Source: Jiella sonneratiae (GTDB lineage: Bacteria; Pseudomonadota; Alphaproteobacteria; Rhizobiales; Rhizobiaceae). Taken from it: a stretch of 64,000 nucleotides of DNA. The position numbers were made by a program, and so were the translations under genes. Where the stretch lies: assembly GCF_017353515.1 (NCBI RefSeq), contig NZ_JAFMPY010000013.1, positions 62,001 to 126,000 of the forward strand, written 5' to 3'. The notes beneath the pieces were generated by a model. It was given only the letters and a program-made list of their open reading frames with translations. It searched no databases and had not been told where the DNA came from. Shown one piece after another: positions 18,031 through 28,406 of this stretch (the first letter of the stretch is position 1; every line of letters begins with the position of its first letter).

Positions 18031-18747
18031 TTAATCTTGAGCCGGCGCCAGCCAGTATATCCGCAGCGGTTGCTGCAGCCGGCGGCCGGCCGCATCCGGC
18101 TGAGAACATTCGCGAAACCGGCGTTCCACCTCGTCGCGGCGGCGCTCCGCGAGGACGGCGCGCGCCGGATCGACGGCGACGAGACGCGCCAAGAAAGCGT
18201 CGACGTCGGCAAAGCGGATCGTCTCCTCAAAGACGACGTTGCCGCGCAGCCGCAACCGCCCGGCGCGCACGGCGTCGGCGATGGCGGCGCCCGCCGCCTG
18301 CCGGATCGCCGTTTCGTCCTCGACCGGACGCATCGCCTCGAAATAGCTGCCCTCGGCGAGCGGCTCGACGATCAGGATGGCCGCCTCCTGCCGCACCACG
18401 CGGCGCGCCTCGGCGAGCGCGTCCGCCATGCGCTCGGCGGGCACGTGATGCAGCGAGTTCATGAACACCACCGCATCGAAGCGTCCCGCCTCGAAGGGAA
18501 GCGCCTCGGCGCCGGCTTCGGCGAAGCCGGCGGCGGGAACGGTGCGGCGGGCCGTTTCGACGGCGAGCGGCGCCGGATCGACGCCCGTCGCGTCGAAGCC
18601 TTCGCGGATCAGCCGGCCGACCAGCCGGCCACCGCCGCAGCCGACGTCGAGGACGGTGCGGGCCGCGGCGAAGCGCAGCGCCGCGACGACGACGTCGTGC
18701 GGATTGCCGGAGGCGAAGGCGGCGTTGAGCGCCTCGGGTGTCTGCAT
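18031..18747 (-). CDS. class I SAM-dependent methyltransferase
   Basis: A 238-residue methyltransferase: motif I is TVLDVGCGGGRLVGRLI near residue 33, the acidic residue after strand 2 lies in ATGVDPAP, motif III-like ALPFEAGRFDAVVFMNSLHHV follows, then ALAEARRVVR and ILIVEP. This is the UbiE/Methyltransf_11 type; the acceptor is unknown. The ATG at 18747 is chosen because GGAGGACAGGAC precedes it; the longer frame to 18885 lacks family similarity. It is divergent from the ferredoxin reductase gene. Confidence 0.82.
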   Translation of the reverse strand: MQTPEALNAAFASGNPHDVVVAALRFAAARTVLDVGCGGGRLVGRLIREGFDATGVDPAPLAVETARRTVPAAGFAEAGAEALPFEAGRFDAVVFMNSLHHVPAERMADALAEARRVVRQEAAILIVEPLAEGSYFEAMRPVEDETAIRQAAGAAIADAVRAGRLRLRGNVVFEETIRFADVDAFLARLVAVDPARAVLAERRRDEVERRFRECSQPDAAGRRLQQPLRIYWLAPAQD

Positions 18748-18975
18748 GAAGTCCTGTCCTCCCGCGGCCGCCCGGTCGCGGCCGGCGCCTGTTTTTATGA
18801 GCGGAGCCTGCGCCCGCCCCTCACGCCCACCCTTCATCAATGCGCGCCGACCTGTCAAAACGGAACTGCGGCCGCGGGACGACATCCCACGATGCGACGA
18901 GAGGCTCGCCCTTCACAGGGCGGGCGCGCCGACGCGCGAGGGGCGCCGGCGGTACAGGTTTGACGGAGACGAGAC

Positions 18976-20256
18976 ATGAACGCTGCAAACAGCGGAGCCG
19001 AGCCGGGCGAGGGAAGCGTCGTGATCGCCGGCGGCGGCCAGGCCGGCTTCCAAGTGGCGGCCAGCCTGCGCCAGGCCGGCTATCCGGGCCGGGTGACGCT
19101 TGTCTCGGAAGAGGCGCGCCTTCCCTATCAGCGCCCGCCTTTGTCGAAGACCTACATCAAGACCGACGCGGCCTTCGAAAGCCTTGTCCTCAAGCCCGAC
19201 GGCTTCTTCGAGAAGAACCGCATCGATCTGCGGCTGGGCGAGCGGGTCGAGGCGATCGATCGCGGCGACCGGAGCGTCACGCTCTCGCGCGGTGGGCGGC
19301 TCGCCTACGACCGGCTGGTGCTTGCCGTCGGCGCCTCCAACCGCGTCCTGCCGATCCCCGGCCACGACCTTGAAGGCGTCTACCAGCTGCGCTCGGCCGA
19401 GGATGCCGAGCACTTGAGGGCCGGGCTCGCCGGGGCGCAGCGCGTCGTCATCGCCGGCGGCGGCTTCATCGGGCTCGAGGTCGCCGCGGCCCTGCGGGCG
19501 CTGGAGAAGACGGTGACCGTCGTCGAGGCCGCCGACCGGCTGATGGGCCGCACCGTCTCGCGCGAGGTCTCGGCGTTCTTCCTCGACGAGCATCGGGCGA
19601 TGGGCAGCGAGATCCGCCTCGGCACGGCGCTGTCGGCCATTCTCGGCGACGGCCGGGTCGGCGCCGTCGCCCTGTCGGACGGCAGCGAACTCGCCGCCGA
19701 CCTCGTGCTGATCGCCGCGGGCGTCGTTCCCAACGACCGGCTCGCCCGCACGGCGGGTCTTGCCGCCGAGAACGGCGTCCTCGTCGACGGCACGATGAGA
19801 ACGAGCGATCCGGCGATCTTCGCCATCGGCGACTGCGCGGCCTTTCATTCGCCCTTCGCCGAGAAGATCGTGCGGCTGGAATCGGTGCAGAATGCCGTCG
19901 ACCAGGCAAAGCTCGTCGCCGAGACGATCGTCGCCGGCGAGGCGGCGGCCGGCGTCGCGCCCTACCGGGCGGTGCCGTGGTTCTGGAGCGACCAGGGGCC
20001 GTTCAAGCTGCAGATCGTCGGCCTGACCGCCGGCGCCGATCATGTCGAGATCGCCCCCCTCGGCGAGGCCGGCAAGCTCGTCGCCTATTGCTTCTCGGGC
20101 GACAGGCTGCTCGGCATCGAGACGGTGAACCGCCCCGGCGAGCACATGCTCGGGCGGCGGATCCTCGCCGAGGACCTCGTTCTCGCGCGCGGCGAGGTCG
20201 CCCGCCACGGCTTCGACCTCAAGTCCCACGTCGCGGCGCTGAAGCGCGGCGCCTGA
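18976..20256 (+). CDS. NAD(P)/FAD-dependent ferredoxin reductase
   Basis: A 426-residue flavoprotein of the rubredoxin/ferredoxin reductase family. It has an N-terminal FAD-binding dinucleotide fold (VVIAGGGQAGFQVAASL), a second NAD-binding fold (VVIAGGGFIGLEVAAAL at about 157-173), the FAD-contacting IFAIGDCAAF, and the family C-terminal reductase domain (VPWFWSDQGPFKLQIVGL). It would pass electrons from NAD(P)H to a ferredoxin, for example for a P450 or dioxygenase. No such partner is nearby. The ATG is preceded by GGAGACGAGAC. Confidence 0.88.
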   Translation: MNAANSGAEPGEGSVVIAGGGQAGFQVAASLRQAGYPGRVTLVSEEARLPYQRPPLSKTYIKTDAAFESLVLKPDGFFEKNRIDLRLGERVEAIDRGDRSVTLSRGGRLAYDRLVLAVGASNRVLPIPGHDLEGVYQLRSAEDAEHLRAGLAGAQRVVIAGGGFIGLEVAAALRALEKTVTVVEAADRLMGRTVSREVSAFFLDEHRAMGSEIRLGTALSAILGDGRVGAVALSDGSELAADLVLIAAGVVPNDRLARTAGLAAENGVLVDGTMRTSDPAIFAIGDCAAFHSPFAEKIVRLESVQNAVDQAKLVAETIVAGEAAAGVAPYRAVPWFWSDQGPFKLQIVGLTAGADHVEIAPLGEAGKLVAYCFSGDRLLGIETVNRPGEHMLGRRILAEDLVLARGEVARHGFDLKSHVAALKRGA

Positions 20257-20365
20257 GCGCCGCCTCGGGATCGGCCGGAAACCATTGCGGGGGAAACGCC
20301 GCATTCCCATCTGATGCTGCGGGCCGGCGGAACCGGCCGCCCTTTCGTCAGGAGGAACACAGCCC

Positions 20366-20836
20366 ATGTCCGACACCACGATCGACGCCATGCGCGCCGA
20401 CCGTCTCGACGCCCCCGGCACCTACAGCGGCGTGCGCACGCGGCGGATGCTCGCCTTCGTCTTCGACTACACGCTCGTGCTTTTGCTCTGCGTGCCGGCG
20501 GCGATCGTCGTCTTCCTGCTCGGCATCGTCTCCTTCGGCCTCGCCTGGAGCCTCTATGCCTTGCTGTTTCCGGTCGTCGCGGTGTTCTACGTCGGCTTCA
20601 CCATGGGCGGGCGCAACCAGGCGACGCCCGGCATGCGCATGGCCGGCGTCCGGATCGCGCGGCTCGACGGCGGCGCCGTCGACCCGTCACTCGCCGTGCT
20701 GCACGGGGTGATCTTCTGGGCGGCGAACGCGGTGCTGACGCCCTTCGTGCTGCTGGTGTCGCTGTTCACGCCGCGCAAGCAGCTGCTGCAGGACCTGCTG
20801 CTCGGGACCGTCGTCCTGCGCGACCGCGAATTCTGA
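20366..20836 (+). CDS. RDD family membrane protein
   Basis: A 156-residue protein with the RDD signature variants RRMLAFVFDYTLV near the first membrane span, then a second hydrophobic hairpin, NQATPGMRMAGVRI, and a third span (VIFWAANAVLTPFVLLVSLF). RDD proteins sit in the inner membrane; some are linked to sodium/proton exchange, but the general function is not settled. AGGAGGAAC just before the ATG is a strong ribosome site. Confidence 0.85.
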   Translation: MSDTTIDAMRADRLDAPGTYSGVRTRRMLAFVFDYTLVLLLCVPAAIVVFLLGIVSFGLAWSLYALLFPVVAVFYVGFTMGGRNQATPGMRMAGVRIARLDGGAVDPSLAVLHGVIFWAANAVLTPFVLLVSLFTPRKQLLQDLLLGTVVLRDREF

Positions 20837-21010
20837 GACGCCTCGCCGGCCGAAGGCAAGCCGACCTTCGGCCGGCCGCCACCTGCCTGGACGGCATGCC
20901 GAGGCTCCGGCAGCTCTCCCCCGAGGCGGGGAATCAATCGTCCGGGGCCGGGTTGTCAGCCGGCGTTCGGCCGGAGATAACGGCGCGGGGACAACTGCTC
21001 GCGACGTTTC

Positions 21011-22837
21011 ATGGAATTCTTTCACATCTGGCTCACCTATCTGCTGATTCTGGTGAGCATCGTGGGTTACGCGCTGGAGCGCTGGCCCATCGAGGGGGTC
21101 GCGGCGGCGTCCCTTGCGGGATTCCTGCTCCTCTTCTCGGCCTTTCCCTATGTCGATTCCGCCGGCCAGGCGGTGACGACCTCGGATCTCCTTGCCGGTT
21201 TCGCCAATCCGGCCCTGATCACCGTGATGGCGCTCCTGATCGTCGGCCAGGGGCTGTTCGCCACCGACGCCATGGCGCGGCCGGCAACCTGGCTGACCAA
21301 GGTCGGCGGCAATATCGGCGCGGGGGCCGTCGCGATCGTCCTCGTCTCGGCGGCGACGCTCTCGGCCTTCCTCAACAACACGCCGGTGGTGGTCATCTTC
21401 ATCCCGATCCTGACGATGCTGGCGACGCAGCGCGGCATCTCGCCGAACCACGTCTTCATGCCGCTGTCCTTCCTGTCGATCCTCGGCGGCATCACGACGC
21501 TGATCGGCTCCTCGACCAACCTTCTCGTCGCCGGCGTCGCCCTGCGCTCCGGCATCCATCTCGGCTTCTTCGACATCACCGTTCCCGGCCTCGCCATCGC
21601 CGTCGTCGGCGCGATCTACGTCATCCGCTTCATGCCGCGCATCCTGACGCCGCGCGAGGCGCAGGAAGGAAGGGTCGTCGATCCCGGCGGCAAGCAGTTC
21701 CTCGGCGAGATCGACATTGCGCCCGGCCACGCCTTTCTCGGCCTCAGGGCGCGGTCGGGGCTGTTTCCGGGACTTTCCGACCTGACGCCGCGGATGATCA
21801 TCCGCGGCGGCGAGACCATCCTTCCCCCCTTCGACGACATCGAGCTGTCGATCGGCGACCGGCTGATCGTCACGGCGACGCGGCGCGCCTTCTCGCGGGC
21901 GCTGTCGCGCGGCAATCTCAAGGTGAAGGCGCTGGACCCGTCGGGCGGCGAGACCGCCGGGCGCGCCAACAAGATCGGGCCGGACATGGTGATGGCCGAG
22001 GCGGTGGTCGCGCCCGGCTCGCGCTATGCCGGCCGCACCATGCAGTTCTCCGGCCTCAGGACGCAGTTCGGCATCACCCTGTTCGGCCTGCAGCGCAAGA
22101 GCCGCATGGCGCGGGCGGCCCTGTCGGAAATCCGGCTCGAGCCCGGCGACACGCTGCTCCTGTGCGGCCGCGAGGCGAACATCTCGGCGCTGCGCGGCAA
22201 TCACGATCTCCTGCTGCTCGAATATTCGGCGCAGGCCATCCCGCAGTCGGCCAAGGCGCTGCTCGCCACCTTGATCTTCGTCACCATCGTCGGCTTCTCG
22301 GCCGTCGGCATCCTGCCGATCGAGGTGCTCGCCGTCTGCGGCGCCATCGCGATGGTGGCGACGGGGTGCCTGACCATCGGCGAGGCGGCCCGCTCCATCG
22401 ACCGGTCGATCTTCATGCTGGTCGGCGCCTCGATCGCCGCCGCGACGGCGCTGGAGCGCACCGGCGGCGCTCACCTCATCGCCGAGAGCGCGCTGTCGGC
22501 TCTCGACGGCGCCTCGCCGATCGTGCTCCTGTCCGGGCTGTTCCTGGTCGTCGCGGTCTTCACCAACTTCCTGTCGAACAACGCCACCGCCGTCCTCTTC
22601 ACGCCGATCGCCCTCGACATCTCGCGCCGCCTCGGCGTCGCGCCGGAACCCTGGCTCGCCTGCGTGATCTTCGGGGCCAACGCCTCCTTCGCGACGCCGA
22701 TCGGCTATCAGACCAACCTTCTCGTCATGGGGCCGGGGCGCTATCGTTTCGTCGACTTCGTGAAGGCCGGTGTTCCCCTCGTGCTTCTGGTGTGGTTAAC
22801 ATTCACCATCGTCGCACCATGGTATTACGGGCTTTGA
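21011..22837 (+). CDS. SLC13-family permease with TrkA-C domains
   Basis: A 608-residue inner-membrane transporter. Hydrophobic segments of the SLC13/DASS (CitMHS-like) type fill residues 1-200, including SAFLNNTPVVVIFIPIL and LGGITTLIGSSTNLLV (the SNT-type substrate loops). A cytoplasmic insert of about 220 residues then carries two TrkA-C/RCK-C units (around EIDIAPGHAFLG and AVVAPGSRYAGR), and a second membrane block repeats the NFLSNNATAVLFTPIA motif. Relatives carry sulfate or di/tricarboxylates with sodium; the substrate here is not defined. Confidence 0.87.
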   Translation: MEFFHIWLTYLLILVSIVGYALERWPIEGVAAASLAGFLLLFSAFPYVDSAGQAVTTSDLLAGFANPALITVMALLIVGQGLFATDAMARPATWLTKVGGNIGAGAVAIVLVSAATLSAFLNNTPVVVIFIPILTMLATQRGISPNHVFMPLSFLSILGGITTLIGSSTNLLVAGVALRSGIHLGFFDITVPGLAIAVVGAIYVIRFMPRILTPREAQEGRVVDPGGKQFLGEIDIAPGHAFLGLRARSGLFPGLSDLTPRMIIRGGETILPPFDDIELSIGDRLIVTATRRAFSRALSRGNLKVKALDPSGGETAGRANKIGPDMVMAEAVVAPGSRYAGRTMQFSGLRTQFGITLFGLQRKSRMARAALSEIRLEPGDTLLLCGREANISALRGNHDLLLLEYSAQAIPQSAKALLATLIFVTIVGFSAVGILPIEVLAVCGAIAMVATGCLTIGEAARSIDRSIFMLVGASIAAATALERTGGAHLIAESALSALDGASPIVLLSGLFLVVAVFTNFLSNNATAVLFTPIALDISRRLGVAPEPWLACVIFGANASFATPIGYQTNLLVMGPGRYRFVDFVKAGVPLVLLVWLTFTIVAPWYYGL

Positions 22838-22854
22838 CTGTTTCGGGATAGCAC

Positions 22855-23604
22855 GTGACCGTCCATCATCCGCAGACGCCGCAGTTCTTCCTGACCTCGC
22901 CCTCGCCCTGCCCCTATCTGCAGGGGCGGGCCGAACGCAAAGTCTTCACGCATCTCCTCGGCGAACGCGCGCCGGCGCTGCTCGACCTGTTGAGCCAGGG
23001 CGGCTTCCGCCGCAGCCAGAACATCGCCTACCGGCCGGCCTGCGAACGCTGCCGGGCCTGCGTGTCGGTGCGCATCCTGGTCGACGAATTCGCGCCGACG
23101 AAGTCGATGAAGCGGGTGAGGTCGAGGAACCGCGACCTCGTTGCCCGCATGTCCGCGCCGAATCCGACGAGCGAACAGTATTCGCTGTTCCGGCGCTATA
23201 TCGACCACCGCCACGCCAAGGGCGGCATGGCGGAGATGAGCGTCCTCGACTATGCGATGATGGTGGAGGACAGCCAGGTCGACACGCGGCTGATCGAATA
23301 CCGCCGCCGCGGCCCGGACTCGCGCTTTTCGGCCGCCTCGGACGGCGAACTCGTCGCCGTCGCGCTCTCCGACGTCATGGCCGACGGCATGTCGATGGTC
23401 TATTCCTTCTTCGACCCCTTCGAGGACGACCGCAGCCTCGGCACCCAGATGATCCTCGACCATGTCGAGCAGACCAAGAAGCTCGGCCTCTCCTATCTCT
23501 ATCTCGGCTACTGGGTCGAAGGCTCGAAGAAGATGGACTACAAGATCCGCTTCCAGCCGCAGGAACACCTGACGCCGAAGGGCTGGGAGAGATACGAGGG
23601 ATAG
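22855..23604 (+). CDS. bpt: bacterial leucyl/arginyl-type protein N-terminal transferase
   Basis: A 249-residue protein of the ATE/Bpt family, which adds an amino acid (leucine in characterised bacterial Bpt) from tRNA to proteins with acidic N-termini, feeding the N-degron pathway through ClpS/ClpAP. Motifs are [52 protein letters not shown] and [17 protein letters not shown]. The start is a GTG at 22855, matching the family N-terminus. Annotation as arginyltransferase is common but less specific. In many relatives bpt lies near parC, as here. Confidence 0.9.
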   Translation: MTVHHPQTPQFFLTSPSPCPYLQGRAERKVFTHLLGERAPALLDLLSQGGFRRSQNIAYRPACERCRACVSVRILVDEFAPTKSMKRVRSRNRDLVARMSAPNPTSEQYSLFRRYIDHRHAKGGMAEMSVLDYAMMVEDSQVDTRLIEYRRRGPDSRFSAASDGELVAVALSDVMADGMSMVYSFFDPFEDDRSLGTQMILDHVEQTKKLGLSYLYLGYWVEGSKKMDYKIRFQPQEHLTPKGWERYEG

Positions 23605-23879
23605 TGCCGGGCTTTTGCTCGCGCGGCGGGTCGAGGCGGCCCCGCGTGGCGCCGGGCTTCGCGAACGGACCGGACTGGCGGCGGGCAATCGCCCGTGCGG
23701 AAAGCGGCGGCCACGACGGCAGCGATCCGGGATGCACCGGAGCGGTGTGCATTGGCTCACCCTTCGGCCGTCGTTCGCGCTTCTGTCCATCTACTGCCTC
23801 CACCCCCGAGCGCGACCGTGATGGAGGCACGATCTTCGATCTGGTAGAAATCTTTCGTGCCGGACGAACGGATCCGACC

Positions 23880-24103
23880 ATGCCCCGCAAGATGACCATC
23901 ACCATCGCCGAAGACGTCTTCGACGGGCTCACCCGGGCCGCCGGCGAGGGCGACGTCAGCGCCTTTACATCGAGAACCTGTTGCGTCGGCACGTGATCGA
24001 CTCAGGCCTCGACGAGGCGTATCGCGCCATGGCCGCCGATGCGGAGCGGGAAACCGAAGCCGCGGACTGGCCTGACAGGGCTCGCCGCGGACACGGCACA
24101 TGA
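23880..24103 (+). pseudogene. MazE/VapB-like antitoxin gene, frameshifted
   Basis: The frame starts MPRKMTITIAEDVFDGL and then, at about 23964-23966, shifts. In the opened frame it stops at 23996. In another frame (from TAC at 23966) it continues as YIENLLRRHVIDSGLDEAYR and ends at 24103, where TGA overlaps the toxin ATG by four bases (ATGA). Joined, the two parts make an ordinary ribbon-helix-helix-type antitoxin of about 74 residues. Two extra bases (or one missing) at GCCTTTAC explain the break. No slippery heptamer is present, so a real lesion or a sequencing error is more likely than programmed frameshifting. Confidence 0.65.
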
Positions 24104-24426
24104 GGCGCGGTGAGGTATGGTGGGTCGAATTCGATCCTTCCATCGGAAGCGAGATCCGCAAGAGGCGCCCTGCCGTCATCGTCAGCAACGACGCCGCCAA
24201 CCGGAATATCAGGCGGGTCGTCGTCGTGCCATTTACGAGTGCCACGGGTCGGGTCTATCCGGGAGAGGCGGTCGTCACGGTCGGGACGCAGACCAGCAAG
24301 GCAATGGCCGATCAGATCATGGCCGCCGACAAATCCCGCCTGAAAAGCCGGCTGGGCATTCCGAGCGCACCCGACATGACGGCCGTCGAGGCGGCCATCA
24401 GGCAACATCTTGCCCTCGTGCCGTGA
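24100..24426 (+). CDS. MazF/PemK-type endoribonuclease toxin
   Basis: A 108-residue, full-length MazF-family toxin. It has RRGEVWWVEFDPSIGSEIRK, then RRPAVIVSND (active-site loop), VVVPFTSA, and DQIMAADKSRL (conserved helix). MazF enzymes cut mRNA at short sequence motifs and are held off by the antitoxin. The ATG lies inside the antitoxin stop region, a typical translationally coupled arrangement. The toxin has no visible defect although the antitoxin frame is broken. Confidence 0.88.
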   Translation: MRRGEVWWVEFDPSIGSEIRKRRPAVIVSNDAANRNIRRVVVVPFTSATGRVYPGEAVVTVGTQTSKAMADQIMAADKSRLKSRLGIPSAPDMTAVEAAIRQHLALVP

Positions 24427-24473
24427 GAGTTCGCCGCATTTTTTGAGAAACAGCGACCGGAACGGCCCCGCCC

Positions 24474-26726
24474 TCAGCCGATGAACCTGTTGTTCTTCGG
24501 AAAGCCCTTCGGCACCAGCCGGCCGGCCTGGGCGCGGTCGCCGCGCCACTCCAGCATCTCGTCCTCGCGGCGCAGGAAGGCGCGGCCGGCGGAATCGGTC
24601 CAGCCGAGGCCCTCGGCCAGCCTGAACACCTTGACGTCCGAGACGCCGCCGTCCTTGTAGCGCTGCAGGCGCACGCCCTTGCCGCGGGCCATCTGCGGCA
24701 CCTGGGCGACCGGGAACACCAGGAGTTTGCGGTTCTCGCCGACGATCGCCACCGCGTCGCCGCCCGCGAGCGGCACGGCGAAGCCGAGCCTCGCCTTGCC
24801 GGAGACGTTGACCAGCTGCTTGCCCTTGCGGGTGCCGGAGATCATGTCGGCCTCGCCGGCGATGAAGCCGGTCCCGTCGGTGGCGACGAGCAGCCGCTTC
24901 GCCTCCGGATCGGCGACGAAGCCGGCGGCGATGTCGTCCTCGTCCTCCATCTCGACGGCGAGCCGCACCGGCTCGCCCTGGCCGCGGCCGGAGGGAAGCT
25001 TGTCGGCCGACAGCGTGAAGGCCCGCCCGCCGGCCGACAGGAGGATCAGCTTGTCGGTGGTCATCGCATGGACGGCGAGCTTCAGCCCGTCGCCTTCGCG
25101 GAAGGTCAGGGCGGCAGGATCGGCGAGATGGCCCTTCATGCCGCGCAGGAAGCCCTTCTTCGACAAAACGACGGTGACCGGCTCCTTCTCGATCAGCGCG
25201 ACGGCGATGTCGTCGAGATTGTGGCTCGGCGCATCGGCGAAGCGGGTGCGGCGGCGGCCGAGCCTGGTCTTCTTGGAGAAGGTCTCGCGCACCTCGCGCA
25301 CCTCGTCGGCGACCCGGCCCCACTGCTTGTCGTCCGATGCGAGCAGCGCCTCCTTGTCGGCCTTCTCGGCGGTCAGCGCGTCGAACTCGCGCCTGAGCTC
25401 GAACTCCTCGAGCTTGCGCAGCGAGCGCAGCCGCATGTTGAGGATCGCCTCGGCCTGGGTGTCGGTCAGCTCGAAGGTGCGCATCAGCTCCTTCTTCGGC
25501 TCGTCCTCCTCGCGGATGATGCGGATCACCTCGTCGACGTTGAGAAAGACGACGAGATAGCCGGAGACGATCTCGAGCCGCCGCTCGATCTGGCCGAGCC
25601 GGTGGCGGGTGCGCCGCTGCAGCACCTCGCGCTGATGCGCCAGCCATTCCGACAGCGCCTCCTTCAGCGACAGGACCTTCGGCACCTTGCCGCCGGAAAG
25701 GACGTTCATGTTGAGCGGAATGCGGCTTTCCAGATCGGTCAGCCGGAACAGCGACTCCATCAAGAGCTCGGGATCGACGGTCCGGCTCTTCGGCTCGATG
25801 ACGACGCGCACGTCCTCGGCGGATTCGTCGCGGATGTCGGCGAGGAGCGGCAGCTTGCGCGCCGCCAGCAGCTCGGCGACCTTCTCGATCAGCCGCGACT
25901 TCTGTACCTGATAGGGAATCTCGGTGACGACGACGACGTAGTTGCCGCGGCCGACATCCTCCTTCTCCCAGCGGGCGCGCACCCGGAACGAGCCGCGGCC
26001 GGTCTCGTAGGCCTCGCGGATCTGCGCCTGGTTGTCGACGACGACGCCGCCGGTCGGAAAGTCCGGTCCCTGGACGAAGCGCAGCAGCTGGTCGGTCGAG
26101 GCGTCCGGATCCTCGATCAGCTTCAGCGCCGCGTCGCAGAGTTCGGCGGCGTTGTGCGGCGGGATCGAGGTCGCCATGCCGACGGCGATGCCGGAGGAGC
26201 CGTTGGCGAGGAGGTTCGGGAAGGCGCCGGGCAGCACCACCGGCTCCCTGTCCTCCTCGTTGTAGGTCGGGCGGAAGTCGACCGCGTCCTCGTCAATGCC
26301 GCGCAGAAGCAGCGTCGCGACGTCGGTCATCCGGGCTTCGGTGTAGCGCATGGCCGCGGCGCTGTCGCCGTCGACATTGCCGAAATTGCCCTGACCGTCG
26401 ATCAGCGGATAGCGGACCGAGAAGTCCTGGGCGAGGCGCACCAGCGCGTCGTAGATCGCCGCGTCGCCATGCGGATGGAACTTGCCCATCACGTCGCCGA
26501 CGATGCGGGCGCACTTCTTGTAGGCGTCGCCCGGATCGAGCTTCAGGATGCGCATGGCGTGGACGATGCGCCGGTGGACCGGCTTCAGCCCGTCGCGCAC
26601 GTCCGGCAGCGCCCGCCCCATGATGGTCGAGAGCGCATAGGCGAGATAGCGCTCCTCGAGCGCCGTCTTCAGGTCGATCGGTTCGATGTCGCCGCCGCTT
26701 CCCGGCGGTTCCGCAGCCTTGCCCAT
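24474..26726 (-). CDS. parC: DNA topoisomerase IV subunit A
   Basis: A 750-residue protein, the length typical for alphaproteobacterial ParC. It begins with a GyrA/ParC breakage-reunion domain: [46 protein letters not shown], and [12 protein letters not shown] with the DNA-linked tyrosine, followed by the coiled-coil tower ([16 protein letters not shown]) and degenerate C-terminal beta-pinwheel blades. It decatenates chromosomes with ParE (the gyrase-like subunit, not here). Two long opposing open frames over it are GC artefacts. Confidence 0.96.
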   Translation of the reverse strand: MGKAAEPPGSGGDIEPIDLKTALEERYLAYALSTIMGRALPDVRDGLKPVHRRIVHAMRILKLDPGDAYKKCARIVGDVMGKFHPHGDAAIYDALVRLAQDFSVRYPLIDGQGNFGNVDGDSAAAMRYTEARMTDVATLLLRGIDEDAVDFRPTYNEEDREPVVLPGAFPNLLANGSSGIAVGMATSIPPHNAAELCDAALKLIEDPDASTDQLLRFVQGPDFPTGGVVVDNQAQIREAYETGRGSFRVRARWEKEDVGRGNYVVVVTEIPYQVQKSRLIEKVAELLAARKLPLLADIRDESAEDVRVVIEPKSRTVDPELLMESLFRLTDLESRIPLNMNVLSGGKVPKVLSLKEALSEWLAHQREVLQRRTRHRLGQIERRLEIVSGYLVVFLNVDEVIRIIREEDEPKKELMRTFELTDTQAEAILNMRLRSLRKLEEFELRREFDALTAEKADKEALLASDDKQWGRVADEVREVRETFSKKTRLGRRRTRFADAPSHNLDDIAVALIEKEPVTVVLSKKGFLRGMKGHLADPAALTFREGDGLKLAVHAMTTDKLILLSAGGRAFTLSADKLPSGRGQGEPVRLAVEMEDEDDIAAGFVADPEAKRLLVATDGTGFIAGEADMISGTRKGKQLVNVSGKARLGFAVPLAGGDAVAIVGENRKLLVFPVAQVPQMARGKGVRLQRYKDGGVSDVKVFRLAEGLGWTDSAGRAFLRREDEMLEWRGDRAQAGRLVPKGFPKNNRFIG

Positions 26727-26961
26727 GCGCGGGCTCTAGCGGAGCGGGCCGATGAGAACAAGAGCGGAACGAAGCAATCCTCAGCTTTTTTCCGCAGGCA
26801 TTCCCCGATGCGGTCCGTTCCCGTCGCCGGATTTCCTTCGCGGGCGTCTTTCCGGCGCCTGATTTGTCCGTAGATTGCGTCAACTGATCGCGCTAAGTCT
26901 CGCGCGGGGCATGATCGGCTCCGCGCGTCGCGCCGGGCTCAACGCTGAAAGAAGGTTCTGC

Positions 26962-28158
26962 ATGTTCGCCAAGACTTCCGTGTCCCTGACCACGACGGCC
27001 GCCGCGCTCCTTTTCTGCTCGGCGAGCGCGCTCGCCGCCGACGCGAACGCCTTCGGCGAGCGCCTGAAGGCGGTCGCCGCCACCCAGAACATGATGATCG
27101 CCTACGACAGCGCGGCGTCCGAGGGCGACAACGTCGTCCTGAAGGGCATGACCGCGGCGCCGAAGGGAGAGGAGCCGGCAAAGCTCGGCGACGTCACCTT
27201 CGAGAGCGTCTCCGGCTCCACCGAGGAGGGCTGGAAGGTCGCCCGCATCCCGATCGCCGACGTCGACGTCACCAAGGACGACACCCACACCACCGTGACC
27301 GGCATGTCGGTCGAGGGGGTCGAGCTCCTGCCGGCTGACCGCTCGAAACTGCCGGCGGTCAAGCAGCTGTCGGAGTTCTATTTCCAGAAGGCCGGCCTCG
27401 ACAAGATGACCGTCGAGGAGAAGGGCGCCAAGGTCTTCGACCTGTCGGGCGTCTCGATCGAGAACACCATCAACGACGACGACACGCTGTCGTCCGACTT
27501 CAATTTCGGCACCTTCGACGCCGATTTCTCCACCGCCGATCCCGAGACGGTCCAGACCATGGGCGATCTCGGCTACACCAAGATGAACGGCAGCGTCGAA
27601 GGCAGCGCCAGCTGGGATCCGAAGACCGGCACGCTGACGCTCGATCCGTTCGACGTCAACGTCCAGAACGCCGGCAACCTGTCCTTCACCTACGAAATGG
27701 CCGGCTACACCCCGGCCTTCATCCAGTCGATGCAGCAGATCTCCCAGCAGATGCAGCAGAATCCGGACGGCAACCAGAATGCCGGCATGGCGATGATGGG
27801 GCTTTTGTCGCAGCTCTCGCTCGGCTCGGCGGACATCACCTTCACCGACGATTCGCTGACCAAGAAGCTCCTCGACTACTACGCCAAGAAGCAGGGCACG
27901 ACGCCGGACCAGCTGGTCCAGCAGCTCGAATCGATGGTGCCGGCCGCCCTCGCCCAGCTGAACAATCCGGACTTCCAGAAGCAGGTGAGCGAGGCCGTCT
28001 CGACCTATCTGAAGGATCCGAAGTCGCTGTCGATCTCGATCGATCCGGAAAACCCGGTGCCGGCGATGCAGATCATGGGCGCGGCGATGGGCGCGCCGCA
28101 GACCCTGCCGCAGGTGCTGTCGCTCCAGGTGACGGCCAACGACGCGACCAACGAATAG
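26962..28158 (+). CDS. secreted protein of unknown function
   Basis: A 398-residue protein with a clear signal peptide (MFAKTS, hydrophobic run, cleavage at SALAADA). The mature part alternates beta-rich stretches (VVLKGMTAAPKG, GDVTFESVSGS, THTTVTGMSVEGVELLP) with an Asp/Thr-rich centre (DLSGVSIENTINDDDTLSSD) and a Gln/Met-rich helix (SMQQISQQMQQNPDG). It resembles secreted rhizobial proteins of unknown function; a DUF945-like beta scaffold is conceivable but not claimed. GAAAGAAGG precedes the ATG. It is divergent from parC and ends in a good terminator. Confidence 0.7.
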   Translation: MFAKTSVSLTTTAAALLFCSASALAADANAFGERLKAVAATQNMMIAYDSAASEGDNVVLKGMTAAPKGEEPAKLGDVTFESVSGSTEEGWKVARIPIADVDVTKDDTHTTVTGMSVEGVELLPADRSKLPAVKQLSEFYFQKAGLDKMTVEEKGAKVFDLSGVSIENTINDDDTLSSDFNFGTFDADFSTADPETVQTMGDLGYTKMNGSVEGSASWDPKTGTLTLDPFDVNVQNAGNLSFTYEMAGYTPAFIQSMQQISQQMQQNPDGNQNAGMAMMGLLSQLSLGSADITFTDDSLTKKLLDYYAKKQGTTPDQLVQQLESMVPAALAQLNNPDFQKQVSEAVSTYLKDPKSLSISIDPENPVPAMQIMGAAMGAPQTLPQVLSLQVTANDATNE

Positions 28159-28223
28159 CAATCGCCGCGCCGGGCATCGCCGGCGGCCGTTAGCCGCAAC
28201 CTGAAATTTCCGGCCGATATCGG

Positions 28224-28256
28224 CGCCGGCGGTCTTTCAAGGGCCGCCGGCGTTTT
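28224..28256 (+). terminator. rho-independent terminator after the secreted protein gene
   Basis: A 9-bp perfect stem (CGCCGGCGG at 28224-28232, CCGCCGGCG at 28244-28252) with an 11-base loop is followed directly by TTTT. It starts 66 bp after the stop codon of the upstream gene. Confidence 0.8.
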
Positions 28257-28406
28257 CATTTCCCGGGGAGTGCCCGACGCGACGACGAGCCCGTTCCCGG
28301 CGACGAGCCCGCCCGCAACGACGAGAAGGAGGCGATCATCTTCGGCCTGTCCCCCACCCTGAACGCCCTGGTCGGCGGCCTCGTCCTGGCGATCCTGGCG
28401 CTCGCG

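Noticed and set aside
23961-23968. Programmed frameshift in the antitoxin gene
   Set aside because: No X-XXY-YYZ heptamer, stop-codon pause site or downstream stem was seen; a lesion or sequencing error is simpler.
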